From Gammaproteobacteria bacterium (lineage in GTDB: Bacteria; Pseudomonadota; Gammaproteobacteria; Steroidobacterales; Steroidobacteraceae): DNA of 39,824 bases. Positions 23,991-31,184 of this stretch are shown piece after piece. The stretch spans positions 1 to 39,824 of the forward strand of contig JAURLT010000047.1 of the NCBI GenBank assembly GCA_030831085.1, given 5' to 3'. Below the pieces are notes generated by a model that was not told the origin of the DNA, did not search any database, and saw nothing but the letters and a program-made list of their open reading frames with translations. Position numbers and translations under genes: made by a program. Positions within the stretch are counted from its first letter, which is position 1. Every line of letters starts with the position of its first letter.

Positions 23991-24018
23991 CAAAAAATGA
24001 CGTAAATAAAAGTTGACA
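23985..24018. promoter_or_regulatory. Paired PpsR/CrtJ-like operators between divergent promoters
   Basis: Two near-consensus PpsR half-palindromic boxes (consensus TGT-N12-ACA) share two bases. Box 1 is TGTCAACAAAAAATGACG (23985-24002). Box 2, 24001-24018, is its counterpart on the opposite strand, CGT-N12-ACA. Each has one base off the consensus at the inner end. The outer arms TGTCAAC and GTTGACA form a 34-bp imperfect palindrome, and each outer arm contains the -35 hexamer of one divergent promoter. A repressor bound here would block both. The regulator genes aerR and ppsR are adjacent, which supports the call. Confidence 0.55.
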
Positions 24019-24042
24019 CAAATCGTCCCGGCAGAGGATGAT
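24013..24042 (+). promoter_or_regulatory. Putative sigma70 promoter of aerR-ppsR operon
   Basis: Perfect -35 TTGACA (24013-24018) with an 18-nt spacer to GATGAT (24037-24042, 4 of 6 matches to the -10 consensus). The start would be near 24049, giving a ~120-nt leader that contains two further inverted repeats. The -10 is weak, so an activator or another start is possible. Shares its -35 with operator box 2. Confidence 0.4.
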
Positions 24043-24072
24043 TTCTCGGAGCGGTGTCCCATGAGCCGGTTC

Positions 24073-24089
24073 ATGTTGCGTTGCAACAT
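24073..24089. repeat. Perfect inverted repeat ATGTTGC-N3-GCAACAT
   Basis: Seven-base perfect arms around a 3-nt centre, in the aerR leader region. It does not have the TGT-N12-ACA spacing of a PpsR site or the FNR-box pattern, so it is either an operator of another dimeric regulator or a small RNA hairpin. Seen in sequence; function unknown. Confidence 0.5.
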
Positions 24090-24097
24090 AGGAGTTG

Positions 24098-24127
24098 TGT
24101 CTTTTTAGGTTGACGCATGATGTCAAC
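24098..24127. promoter_or_regulatory. Third PpsR-like box with overlapping GTTGAC/GTCAAC inverted repeat
   Basis: 24098-24115 reads TGT-N12-ACG, the same one-base departure from the PpsR consensus as box 1. It overlaps a perfect 6-bp inverted repeat, GTTGAC (24109-24114) and GTCAAC (24122-24127), 7 nt apart. The arms repeat the TGTCAAC/GTTGAC words of the upstream operator 90-110 bp away. Cooperative binding by a PpsR-type repressor across both sites, possibly with looping, is inferred. Confidence 0.4.
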
Positions 24128-24172
24128 CCATGAGAGACAGGAAGACCGAGGGGCTCTGCGGGGAGGCGGGCC

Positions 24173-24991
24173 ATGAGCGAGTTTGGGGGTGATGGGATAG
24201 GCGGCAGTTCTGGCCCAGCCTGGAACGGTCCGCACGTGCATGGAATAGTCGAGTGGGAGGTTGTTCCCCGGCTCGCTACTGCCCATGGGGTGCGGAGCCC
24301 GACCGCGGACGCCGCGTGGATACGCCGTGAAGACGTCGAGTTCTTTACCCGCTGCGCCGTAGAGCGGGACGCGCTCGCCCTGCACGATTTCCTGGAATCG
24401 TTGCGCCTGGCGGGTGCCAGTCACCAAACCCTCTTGCTGGAAGTGATAGCCCCAGCGGCGCGAGCGCTCGGCGTGCAGTGGGAACAGGACAGCTGCGATT
24501 TCGCAGCGGTCACGGTCGGCGTCGGGCGCATGCAGCAGGCCATGCGGATGCTGACGCCCGACAGCCTGGTGCCGTCACTCGAGGGTGTGGTCGCCCCGCG
24601 GCGTGCCTGGCTGTCGGTGGGGCCGGGCGAACAACACACTTTGGCGGTAGGGATCCTGAGTCACTGCCTGCGTGGCGCGGGCTGGCAGGTGGATGGGCCG
24701 GGTGCCGCCGATACGGCGAGTCAACCCCTGCGTGCGCTTAGCGAGCACTGGTACGACATGGTCGGCCTGTCGGTGCAATGCCACCGTTTCCTGGAGGACC
24801 TCAGCCGGCAGATCGAGCGATTGCGCGACTGCTCCCGTAACGAAAACCTCAGCATCATGGTTGGAGGAATGCCCTTTCTCAGCGACCCTGGCCTGGCCGC
24901 CGAGGTGGGCGCCGACCTGACCGCGATCGATGCGCGCGAAGCGGTGTGCGCTGCCGATGAACTGGCTGTCAACCGCGCCAAACAAGACTGA
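24173..24991 (+). CDS. aerR: Cobalamin-binding antirepressor AerR/PpaA
   Basis: Regulator of the photosynthesis cluster (272 residues) that in Rhodobacter modulates CrtJ/PpsR in a B12- and light-dependent way. After a ~50-residue variable N-terminus there is a helical B12-cap-like region (LGVQWEQDSCDFAAVTVGVGRMQ, about 99-121) and a Rossmann-type B12-binding domain starting LSVGPGEQHTLAVGILSHCLRGAGWQV. His155 in GEQHTL aligns with the cofactor-ligand histidine of the AerR/PpaA (SCHIC) group. GGGAGGCGGG precedes the ATG. It is next to ppsR, as in other purple bacteria. Confidence 0.92.
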   Translation: MSEFGGDGIGGSSGPAWNGPHVHGIVEWEVVPRLATAHGVRSPTADAAWIRREDVEFFTRCAVERDALALHDFLESLRLAGASHQTLLLEVIAPAARALGVQWEQDSCDFAAVTVGVGRMQQAMRMLTPDSLVPSLEGVVAPRRAWLSVGPGEQHTLAVGILSHCLRGAGWQVDGPGAADTASQPLRALSEHWYDMVGLSVQCHRFLEDLSRQIERLRDCSRNENLSIMVGGMPFLSDPGLAAEVGADLTAIDAREAVCAADELAVNRAKQD

Positions 24992-25001
24992 ATGGATCGA
25001 G

Positions 25002-26501
25002 GTGAAATTGTCGAGCAATTCCCAGGTTGAGCCAGTGAACCGGCCGACCGCATCGAGTGAAATCAAAGTAGTGCAGGCCGGAGTGACCGGTTTTTCTGCC
25101 GCAGAAACCTCGTTGTCCGGACTGACTGCCGACGACTCGGGACGCGTGTTGGAGGCGACCAGCGACGTGGCGCTGGTCATCGATGAGCGCGGCCTGATCC
25201 AGGACCTCGCTTTTGGCACTGAAGAGATGTCGGCCGAGGGTTTCGAGGGCTGGCTTGGCAGGCCGTGGATCGATACCGTCACTGTGGAAAGCCGCCCCAA
25301 GATCGAGGCTATGCTCGCCGACGCCGGAGTGGGCCGTCCTCCGCGCTGGAGACAGGTGAATCATCCGACACCGGCGGGCGTGGACGTGCCGGTCATGTAC
25401 TCGGCAGTCCCCTGTGGTCGGACCGGGCGGATCATTGCAGTGGGGCGTGACTTGCGCGGCATTGCACAGCTTCAGCAGCGCCTGGTCGATGCCCAGCAGG
25501 CCATCGAGCAGGATTATTGGCGCCTGCGCCATGCTGAGACCCGCTATCGCTTGCTGTTCGAGATGGCCAGCGAGGCGCTGCTGATCATCGACGCGTCAAA
25601 TCGCAAGATCGTCGAGGTGAATCCTGCTGCAGCGGCCCTGCTTGGCGAGCCGGCGAGGCGCCTGACCGGCCAGTCCTTCCCGCGCGCACTTGATCCGGAA
25701 GGCTCGCGCATCGTCGGCGACCTGCTCGACGCCGTGAAAGTTGCCGGCCGGGCTGACGCGGTACAGGTCAGGCAGGCTGATCGGCCAGGTACGTTATCCG
25801 TGTCCGCTTCAGTCTTCCAGCAGGATGGCACGGCGCTGTTTCTGGTGCGCTTGAGTCTTCAACGGGGTGCCGGCGAGGCGCCGGCACAGGATGCTGCCAA
25901 GCTGCGTTTGCTGCAGGTCATTGAAAGCTCGCCGGATGCGATGGTGGTGACCGACCTCGATGGCAAGGTCATTCTCGCCAACCGGTCTTTCCTCGACCTG
26001 TCGCAGGTTTCCCACCTCGAACAAGCCCGGGGCCAGTCGCTGGATCGCTGGTTCGGTCGGCCGGGCGTTGACCTGAACGTGTTGCTGGCCAACCTGCGTC
26101 GGCATGGCTCAGTGAAGCTGTTTGCCACGACCCTGCGGGGCGAATTTGGCGCGGCCAGCGAGGTCGAGATATCGGCCGTTGCAGTCACCGATCCGGACAC
26201 ACCCTGTCACGGGTTCGTGATTCGTAACGTTGGCCCGAGGCTTGGGCGGGATACCCGCACCGAGGGCCATCTCCCGCGCTCGGTCCAGCAGCTCACCGAG
26301 CTGGTCGGACGTGTTTCCCTCAAGGAGTTGGTCCGCGAGGCAACCGACGTGATTGAACGGCTATGCATTGAAGCCGCGCTCGAGGTCACCGGTAATAACC
26401 GCGCCTCTGCCGCCGAGATGCTCGGCCTCAGTCGCCAGAGCCTTTACGTCAAGCTCCGCCGTTACGGGCTCGGCGAGTCGGGCGACGCCCAGGAGGAGTA
26501 G
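25002..26501 (+). CDS. ppsR: Transcriptional regulator PpsR/CrtJ
   Basis: Repressor of photosynthesis genes (499 residues from GTG at 25002; ATG at 24957 inside aerR is less likely because GTG has a GGA box 5 nt upstream and lies just after the aerR stop). Order of domains: an N-terminal PAS-like region (SDVALVIDERGLI), a Gln-rich helix (LQQRLVDAQQAIEQDYWRL), PAS1 (RLLFEMASEALLIID), PAS2 (VIESSPDAMVVTDLDG) and a Fis-type helix-turn-helix (NNRASAAEMLGLSRQSLYVKLRRYGL, about 466-490). Cys455 precedes the HTH and may match the redox cysteine of CrtJ. The PAS1 region contains no cysteine. Only three cysteines are present: C138, C402 and C455. Confidence 0.95.
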   Translation: MKLSSNSQVEPVNRPTASSEIKVVQAGVTGFSAAETSLSGLTADDSGRVLEATSDVALVIDERGLIQDLAFGTEEMSAEGFEGWLGRPWIDTVTVESRPKIEAMLADAGVGRPPRWRQVNHPTPAGVDVPVMYSAVPCGRTGRIIAVGRDLRGIAQLQQRLVDAQQAIEQDYWRLRHAETRYRLLFEMASEALLIIDASNRKIVEVNPAAAALLGEPARRLTGQSFPRALDPEGSRIVGDLLDAVKVAGRADAVQVRQADRPGTLSVSASVFQQDGTALFLVRLSLQRGAGEAPAQDAAKLRLLQVIESSPDAMVVTDLDGKVILANRSFLDLSQVSHLEQARGQSLDRWFGRPGVDLNVLLANLRRHGSVKLFATTLRGEFGAASEVEISAVAVTDPDTPCHGFVIRNVGPRLGRDTRTEGHLPRSVQQLTELVGRVSLKELVREATDVIERLCIEAALEVTGNNRASAAEMLGLSRQSLYVKLRRYGLGESGDAQEE

Positions 26502-26504
26502 TAC

Positions 26505-27419
26505 GTGTCGCGTCCGGCCGAGCTGGCGGCAGTCCCCACCCGCCCTTCGCCAGCTGCCGTTCTCGAGCTGCTGAAGCCGATCACCTGGTTCCCGCCCATG
26601 TGGGCCTTCGCCTGTGGAGCCATCTCGGCGGGGGTGCCGCTCGCCGGCAAGGCCTGGTTAATAGTGGCCGGCATCCTGCTCGCGGGGCCCCTGGTGTGCG
26701 GTACCAGCCAGGCGGTGAACGACTGGTTCGACCGCGAGGTGGATGCCATCAACGAGCCGAACCGGCCGATTCCCTCCGGGCGCTTGCCCGGGCGCTGGGG
26801 GCTCATGGTCGCGCTTGGTTGGACTGGCCTGTCACTGGTGCTTGCCAGCCTGCTGGGCCAGTGGGTGCTATGGGCCAGCATGGCGGGACTCGCGCTGGCC
26901 TGGGCCTACAGTGCACCGCCGCTGCGCCTGAAGCGCAATGGCTGGTGGGGCAACCTGGCGGTCGGCGTGTCATACGAGGGGTTGGCCTGGGTGACCGGTG
27001 CTGCGGTGATGCTCAACGGCCTGATGCCGGGCGTGGATATCTGGCTGTTTGCGCTCCTCTACAGTCTCGGTGCCCACGGCATCATGACGCTCAACGATTT
27101 CAAGTCCATCGAGGGTGATCGCCGCATGAATGTGGCCTCCCTGCCGGTTCAGCTCGGCGTGCAGGGGGCTGCCCGTTTCGCCTGCCTCGCCATGGCCTTG
27201 CCGCAGTGCGTGGTGGTCACTCTGCTCGTGTCCTGGGGTCGGCCCGCCCACGCGCTGGCGGTGGCCGGCCTCCTGCTGCTGCAGGCTGCCCTGATGCCTA
27301 GATTCCTGCAGCAGCCGAGGGCTCGGGCGGTGTGGTTCAGTGGTGTCGGCGTGGCGCTTTACGTCTCCGGCATGATGGTCAGCGCCTGGGCGCTGCGTGG
27401 ACTGGGGATGGCTGCGTGA
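26505..27419 (+). CDS. bchG: Bacteriochlorophyll a synthase BchG
   Basis: UbiA-type prenyltransferase (304 residues, about eight to nine helices) that esterifies bacteriochlorophyllide with geranylgeranyl diphosphate. The diphosphate/Mg site NDWFDREVDAINEPNRPIPSGR is intact, and the second Asp-rich loop is LNDFKSIEGDRRMNVASLP. PPMWAFACGA near the N-terminus is typical. The start is GTG at 26505, supported by an excellent AGGAGGAG 6 nt upstream. The stop overlaps the next gene (GTGA). Confidence 0.97.
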   Translation: MSRPAELAAVPTRPSPAAVLELLKPITWFPPMWAFACGAISAGVPLAGKAWLIVAGILLAGPLVCGTSQAVNDWFDREVDAINEPNRPIPSGRLPGRWGLMVALGWTGLSLVLASLLGQWVLWASMAGLALAWAYSAPPLRLKRNGWWGNLAVGVSYEGLAWVTGAAVMLNGLMPGVDIWLFALLYSLGAHGIMTLNDFKSIEGDRRMNVASLPVQLGVQGAARFACLAMALPQCVVVTLLVSWGRPAHALAVAGLLLLQAALMPRFLQQPRARAVWFSGVGVALYVSGMMVSAWALRGLGMAA

Positions 27420-28753
27420 GCGCCGCGCCCCTTGGTTGGCCCGGCATCATCCGTCTGGGCCTGGTCCAGAGTTCGCTGGGCGCGGTGGTAGTCCTGACGA
27501 CCTCCACCCTCAATCGTGTGATGGTCGTCGAGCTCATGCTGCCGGCCCTGGTGCCGGGTCTCATGGTGGCACTGCACCACGTCATCCAGCTTCTCCGCCC
27601 TCGCTTCGGTTACGGCTCGGATGTCGGTGGCCGACGCACGCCGTGGATCATCGGTGGCATGGCGGTATTGTGCGCCGGCGGATTGCTGGCGGCGGTGGCC
27701 ACGGCGATGATTCCCAACTACCCGGGCCTCGGCCTCGCACTGGCGCTGGCCGGCTTTGCCGCCGTCGGCGTGGGGGTCGGCGCAGCCGGGACCTCGCTGC
27801 TCGTACTGCTGGCCAAGCGGGTGCAACCCGAGCGGCGTGCGGCAGCTGCCACAACCGTCTGGATCATGATGATCGCCGGTTTTGTGCTGACCGCGGGCGT
27901 GGCGGGTGCGTTACTTGAACCCTTCAGCTTGCCCCGCATGGTCGCCGTGTCGGCGGGCGTGGTCGGCATGGCGTGGCTGGTGGCCACGCTGGCAGTCTGG
28001 GGTGTCGAGGGGGACGCGCCGGCGATACCGGAGCCGGAGACCATGCCGGCCTTCCGGTCGGCCCTGCGCGAGGTCTGGGCCGAGACCCGGGCGCGACGGC
28101 TGACGGTCTTCATCTTTGTGTCGATGTTGGCCTATTCCGCCCAGGACCTGATCCTGGAGCCATTTGCCGGATCGATCTTCGGACTGAGTCCCGGGGAGTC
28201 CACCCAACTGTCCGGCATTCAGAACGCGGGTGTCCTGCTCGGCATGCTGCTGGTTGCTGGGCTGGCGCGGTCCGGTGCGGGCCGCGGGTACGGCAGCCTG
28301 ACGGCCTGGTGCGTGGGCGGTTGCCTGGCTTCTGGCGTCGCGCTGTTTGGCCTGTCAGTCGCGGGTTACCTGCCTGACAGTTGGCCTCTGGCGCCCTCGG
28401 TCTTTGCATTGGGCGCTGCCAATGGCGCTTTTTCGGTGGCTGCCATCGGCTCAATGATGGCGATGGTGGCGGAAGGCGCGCGCGCACGCGAGGGCGTGCG
28501 CATGGGCCTGTGGGGTGCGGCCCAGGCGATCGCCTTTGCCGCTGGCGGAATCGCTGGTACGGGTCTCGTAGATCTCATCCGGTTGGTCAGTGGTTCGGCG
28601 TTGACGGCTTACTCCATGGTGTTTTTCCTTGAGGGGTTTGTGTTCCTGGTCGCTGCTTATCTGGCGAGGTATATCGGCCCGTCGTCAGTCATGGCGCAGG
28701 CCCGGACCTGGATAGGGCGGGGGGCCGCCACCGTCTCGGCGGGGGGGAGGTAA
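27416..28753 (+). CDS. bch2: PucC-family (BCH2) bacteriochlorophyll-related transporter/assembly protein
   Basis: Twelve-helix MFS-like protein (445 residues) of the LhaA/PucC/BCH2 family, probably involved in pigment delivery or antenna assembly. Family signatures are LTTSTLNRVMVVELMLPALVPGLMVALHH, RFGYGSDVGGRRTPWIIGGM and AYSAQDLILEPFAGSIFGLSPGESTQL. It is related to lhaA (13894-15336), but its place between bchG and bchP matches ORF428/BCH2 of Rhodobacter. GTG start overlaps the bchG stop; the open frame upstream lies in bchG. The exact substrate is not established by the sequence. Confidence 0.88.
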   Translation: MSAAPLGWPGIIRLGLVQSSLGAVVVLTTSTLNRVMVVELMLPALVPGLMVALHHVIQLLRPRFGYGSDVGGRRTPWIIGGMAVLCAGGLLAAVATAMIPNYPGLGLALALAGFAAVGVGVGAAGTSLLVLLAKRVQPERRAAAATTVWIMMIAGFVLTAGVAGALLEPFSLPRMVAVSAGVVGMAWLVATLAVWGVEGDAPAIPEPETMPAFRSALREVWAETRARRLTVFIFVSMLAYSAQDLILEPFAGSIFGLSPGESTQLSGIQNAGVLLGMLLVAGLARSGAGRGYGSLTAWCVGGCLASGVALFGLSVAGYLPDSWPLAPSVFALGAANGAFSVAAIGSMMAMVAEGARAREGVRMGLWGAAQAIAFAAGGIAGTGLVDLIRLVSGSALTAYSMVFFLEGFVFLVAAYLARYIGPSSVMAQARTWIGRGAATVSAGGR

Positions 28754-28756
28754 CAG

Positions 28757-29950
28757 ATGCAGACTGAAAATTTCGACGTGGTGGTGGTGGGCGGTGGCCC
28801 GGCCGGCGCGACCGCTGCCGACGACCTTGCCCGTCGGGGGCTGAGTGTTGCCCTGCTGGATCGGGCGGGTCGCATCAAGCCCTGCGGCGGCGCCATTCCC
28901 CCGCAGGCCATGACCGAGTTTGACTTGCCGGAATCGCTGCTGGTTGCACGCATCAGGTCGGCGCGAATGGTCTCGCCGACTTCCGTAAGTGTCGACATGC
29001 ATATCGAGGGCGGCTACGTCGGCATGGTCGACCGGGAAAGCTTCGACGAGTGGTTGCGCGAGCGGGCGGCTGCGCATGGAGCCGTCAGGCTCACCGGCCA
29101 GTTCGATCGTCTCGATTACCTCGAGGACGGTGTCATCGAACTCAGCTATGACGTGCGGGGAGCCGACCAGGCGCCGACGAGCCGCAGAGTGACCGCCCGA
29201 GCAGTGATCGGCGCGGATGGGGCGCGCTCCGCGGTGGCGAGGCAGTGCATTCCGGATGCGGGTCGGGTGCCCTACGTGGCGGCCTATCACGAGATTGTCC
29301 GCTCGCCGGCCACCGGTGCCGATTACGACGGCCAGCGCTGCGACGTGTATTACCAGGGCAGGTTATCCCCGGACTTTTACGCATGGGTCTTCCCCCACGG
29401 GGAGACCGTCAGTGTGGGAGTTGGTAGCGCACTCAAGGGTTTTTCGCTCCGTAACGCGGTGGCGGACCTGCGCAGCGTGACCGGTCTCGATCTCAGCGAT
29501 ACGGTTCGCAAGGAAGGTGCGCCGATTCCGTTGCGCCCCCTGCGGCGTTGGGATGACGGCCGCGGTGTGGTGCTGGCGGGTGACGCAGCCGGGGTAGTGG
29601 CGCCCGCGTCGGGAGAGGGCATCTACTACGCGCTGGCCGGCGGCAGGCTGGCAGCTGAGGCCGTTATCGGCTTGCTGGAGACGGGTGATCCGGGTGCGCT
29701 GAAGTCGGCCCGCCTCCGCTTCATGCGGGCGCACGGGCGGGTATTCTGGGTGCTGGGGCTTCTGCAGCGGTTTTGGTACTCGAGTGACGCGCGCCGTGAG
29801 CGCTTCGTCAGCATGTGCCGTGATCCCGACGTTCAGCACCTGACCTGGCAAGCCTACATGTACAAGAAGCTGGTGCGGGCGCGACCGCTGGCCCACTTGC
29901 GTATTTTCTTCAAGGATCTTGGGCACCTCCTGGGGGTGGTCCGGGCATGA
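28757..29950 (+). CDS. bchP: Geranylgeranyl reductase BchP
   Basis: FAD-dependent reductase (397 residues) that saturates the geranylgeranyl tail of bacteriochlorophyll to phytyl. Rossmann motif VVVVGGGPAGATAADDLARRG at residues 9-29, KPCGGAIPP near 42, the VIGADGARSAVARQ motif, and the FAD-ribityl site GVVLAGDAAGVVAPASGEGIYYAL. It starts 3 nt after the preceding gene with a GGGGGAGG ribosome site. The ATG of tspO overlaps its stop (ATGA). Confidence 0.96.
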   Translation: MQTENFDVVVVGGGPAGATAADDLARRGLSVALLDRAGRIKPCGGAIPPQAMTEFDLPESLLVARIRSARMVSPTSVSVDMHIEGGYVGMVDRESFDEWLRERAAAHGAVRLTGQFDRLDYLEDGVIELSYDVRGADQAPTSRRVTARAVIGADGARSAVARQCIPDAGRVPYVAAYHEIVRSPATGADYDGQRCDVYYQGRLSPDFYAWVFPHGETVSVGVGSALKGFSLRNAVADLRSVTGLDLSDTVRKEGAPIPLRPLRRWDDGRGVVLAGDAAGVVAPASGEGIYYALAGGRLAAEAVIGLLETGDPGALKSARLRFMRAHGRVFWVLGLLQRFWYSSDARRERFVSMCRDPDVQHLTWQAYMYKKLVRARPLAHLRIFFKDLGHLLGVVRA

Positions 29951-30441
29951 CCTTTCAGAGCGGCCGCTGGGTCGCGCCGCTGGTAGCTTCCTCGGCTGCG
30001 GTGCTGGTCGCACTGCTCGGTGGGCTGCTCACGCGGCTGGATGACTGGTATTACGCATTGTCCAAACCCGCTTTCCAGCCACCCGATTGGCTGTTCGGCC
30101 CGGCGTGGACGATCATTTTCCTGCTCTGTGTCCTTGCCGCGCTGGACGTCTGGCGGCGGGAGTTGGGGCCTGGTCAGCGGCGGCTCATCCTGCTGCTGTT
30201 TGCCGTCAACGGCGTGCTCAACGTGGCCTGGAGCGGCCTGTTCTTCTTCCTTAAGCGCCCCGACCTCGCGCTGGGCGAGGTCGTGATGCTCTGGATTTCG
30301 GTGCTGTCCCTGGTCTTGATGCTTGGCAGGCACTCCCGACCAGCCGGCCTGATGCTGGTGCCCTATCTGGCCTGGGTAGGCTTTGCGGCTGCGCTCAACC
30401 TGGCCATCGTGCGGCTCAACGCGCCATTCGTGGGTGGTTGA
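29947..30441 (+). CDS. tspO: TspO/MBR family tryptophan-rich sensory protein
   Basis: Five-helix membrane protein (164 residues) of the TspO/peripheral benzodiazepine receptor family, which binds porphyrins and in Rhodobacter sphaeroides down-regulates photosynthesis genes in air. Family marks are LSKPAFQPPDWLFGPAWTIIF, NVAWSGLFF and the C-terminal PYLAWVGFAAALNLAIVRLN, which holds the cholesterol/porphyrin-site residues. It directly follows bchP, overlapping by four bases, and is in turn coupled by TGATG to a small unknown gene. Confidence 0.95.
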   Translation: MTFQSGRWVAPLVASSAAVLVALLGGLLTRLDDWYYALSKPAFQPPDWLFGPAWTIIFLLCVLAALDVWRRELGPGQRRLILLLFAVNGVLNVAWSGLFFFLKRPDLALGEVVMLWISVLSLVLMLGRHSRPAGLMLVPYLAWVGFAAALNLAIVRLNAPFVGG

Positions 30442-30725
30442 TGGACGCCCTCATCAGTCCCCGGCTGGTCGATCTCATCCTGCTGGGAGTCGCTCTGGAG
30501 GCGCTGCTGCTATGGGCCTGGTCACGGCGCGACGGCCGGGTGCCGGCCGTCGGCGCGCTGCTGCCAAACCTGGTATCCGGTGCCTGCCTGTTCCTGGCCC
30601 TGCGCTTTACAATGAGCGGTGTTGACGCCGTTTGGGTGGGCGCCAGCCTCGGCGCGGCCCTGTTGGCCCATCTGCTCGACCTTGCCTTGAGGATACGGGC
30701 GGCCCGGGTGAGGGTCCCGGCTTAG
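30441..30725 (+). CDS. Small hypothetical membrane protein, end of photosynthesis operon
   Basis: I do not recognise this 94-residue protein. It has three hydrophobic segments at about residues 8-27, 40-57 and 64-84 and a basic C-terminus (LRIRAARVRVPA). A loop RRDGRVPAVGALLPNLVSG separates the first two. The ATG overlaps the tspO stop (TGATG), so it is probably translated with tspO and is the last gene of the aerR-tspO operon. A TTG directly before the ATG is possible as start. It overlaps the stop of the convergent gene by 4 nt. Function is unknown; operon position suggests an accessory role in pigment or membrane assembly. Confidence 0.7.
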   Translation: MDALISPRLVDLILLGVALEALLLWAWSRRDGRVPAVGALLPNLVSGACLFLALRFTMSGVDAVWVGASLGAALLAHLLDLALRIRAARVRVPA

Positions 30726-31114
30726 GCTGGCCGGCCACCGCCGAGGGCGATCCAGCCACGCAATACCCGATAGATGATCCAGAGCGCGATGATTGCGAGA
30801 CCGAGAAACCACGTGACGACCCCGACCAGGATGATTAACAGCAGGCCCGAGACGATCCCGGTCATCAAGGTCCAGAACGCGGCATACCAGAAGGTTCTTC
30901 TTTGCCAGCTAAAGTGCGATTCGAGCCAGGTTCCCTCGGCCTCGTTTCGCCGGACGTAGTTCATGATGATGGCAATAATTGAGGGAATGCCGAAGATGAA
31001 GCTGCCAGCAACGGTCACGCTGCTCGTGATCCCGATCAGTGCCGAGAGAGCGTGCAGTCCGTACATGATGTGGACGTAGCTGACCAGGGTCGGGTCTGGC
31101 TGGCGCGCTTCCAT
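30722..31114 (-). CDS. Conserved inner-membrane protein (DUF4870-like)
   Basis: 130-residue protein with three to four hydrophobic segments. The sequence YVHIMYGLHALSALIGITSSVTV, GIPSIIAIIMNYVRRNEAEGTWLESHFSWQRRTFWYAAFW and a glycine-rich end resemble the small proteins annotated as DUF4870-like or transmembrane protein in beta- and gammaproteobacteria. No catalytic motif is visible and the function is unknown. It is a single gene on the minus strand between the photosynthesis cluster and the catabolic operon, divergent from the latter with 70 nt between. Confidence 0.8.
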   Translation of the reverse strand: MEARQPDPTLVSYVHIMYGLHALSALIGITSSVTVAGSFIFGIPSIIAIIMNYVRRNEAEGTWLESHFSWQRRTFWYAAFWTLMTGIVSGLLLIILVGVVTWFLGLAIIALWIIYRVLRGWIALGGGRPA

Positions 31115-31184
31115 TATTGTCCCCCGTCGGGCGTTACAATTCGTCCGAAGCTTATCAGCCTTTCGATGTCAGGGAGCGTCAGCC

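Noticed and set aside
24121-24139. TGT-N13-ACA, possible fourth PpsR box
   Set aside because: Spacing is 13, not 12; the GTCAAC part is better explained by the inverted repeat ending at 24127.
31135-31140. TACAAT as a -10 for the catabolic operon
   Set aside because: A good -10 word, but no convincing -35 lies 16-18 nt upstream; not enough to call a promoter.
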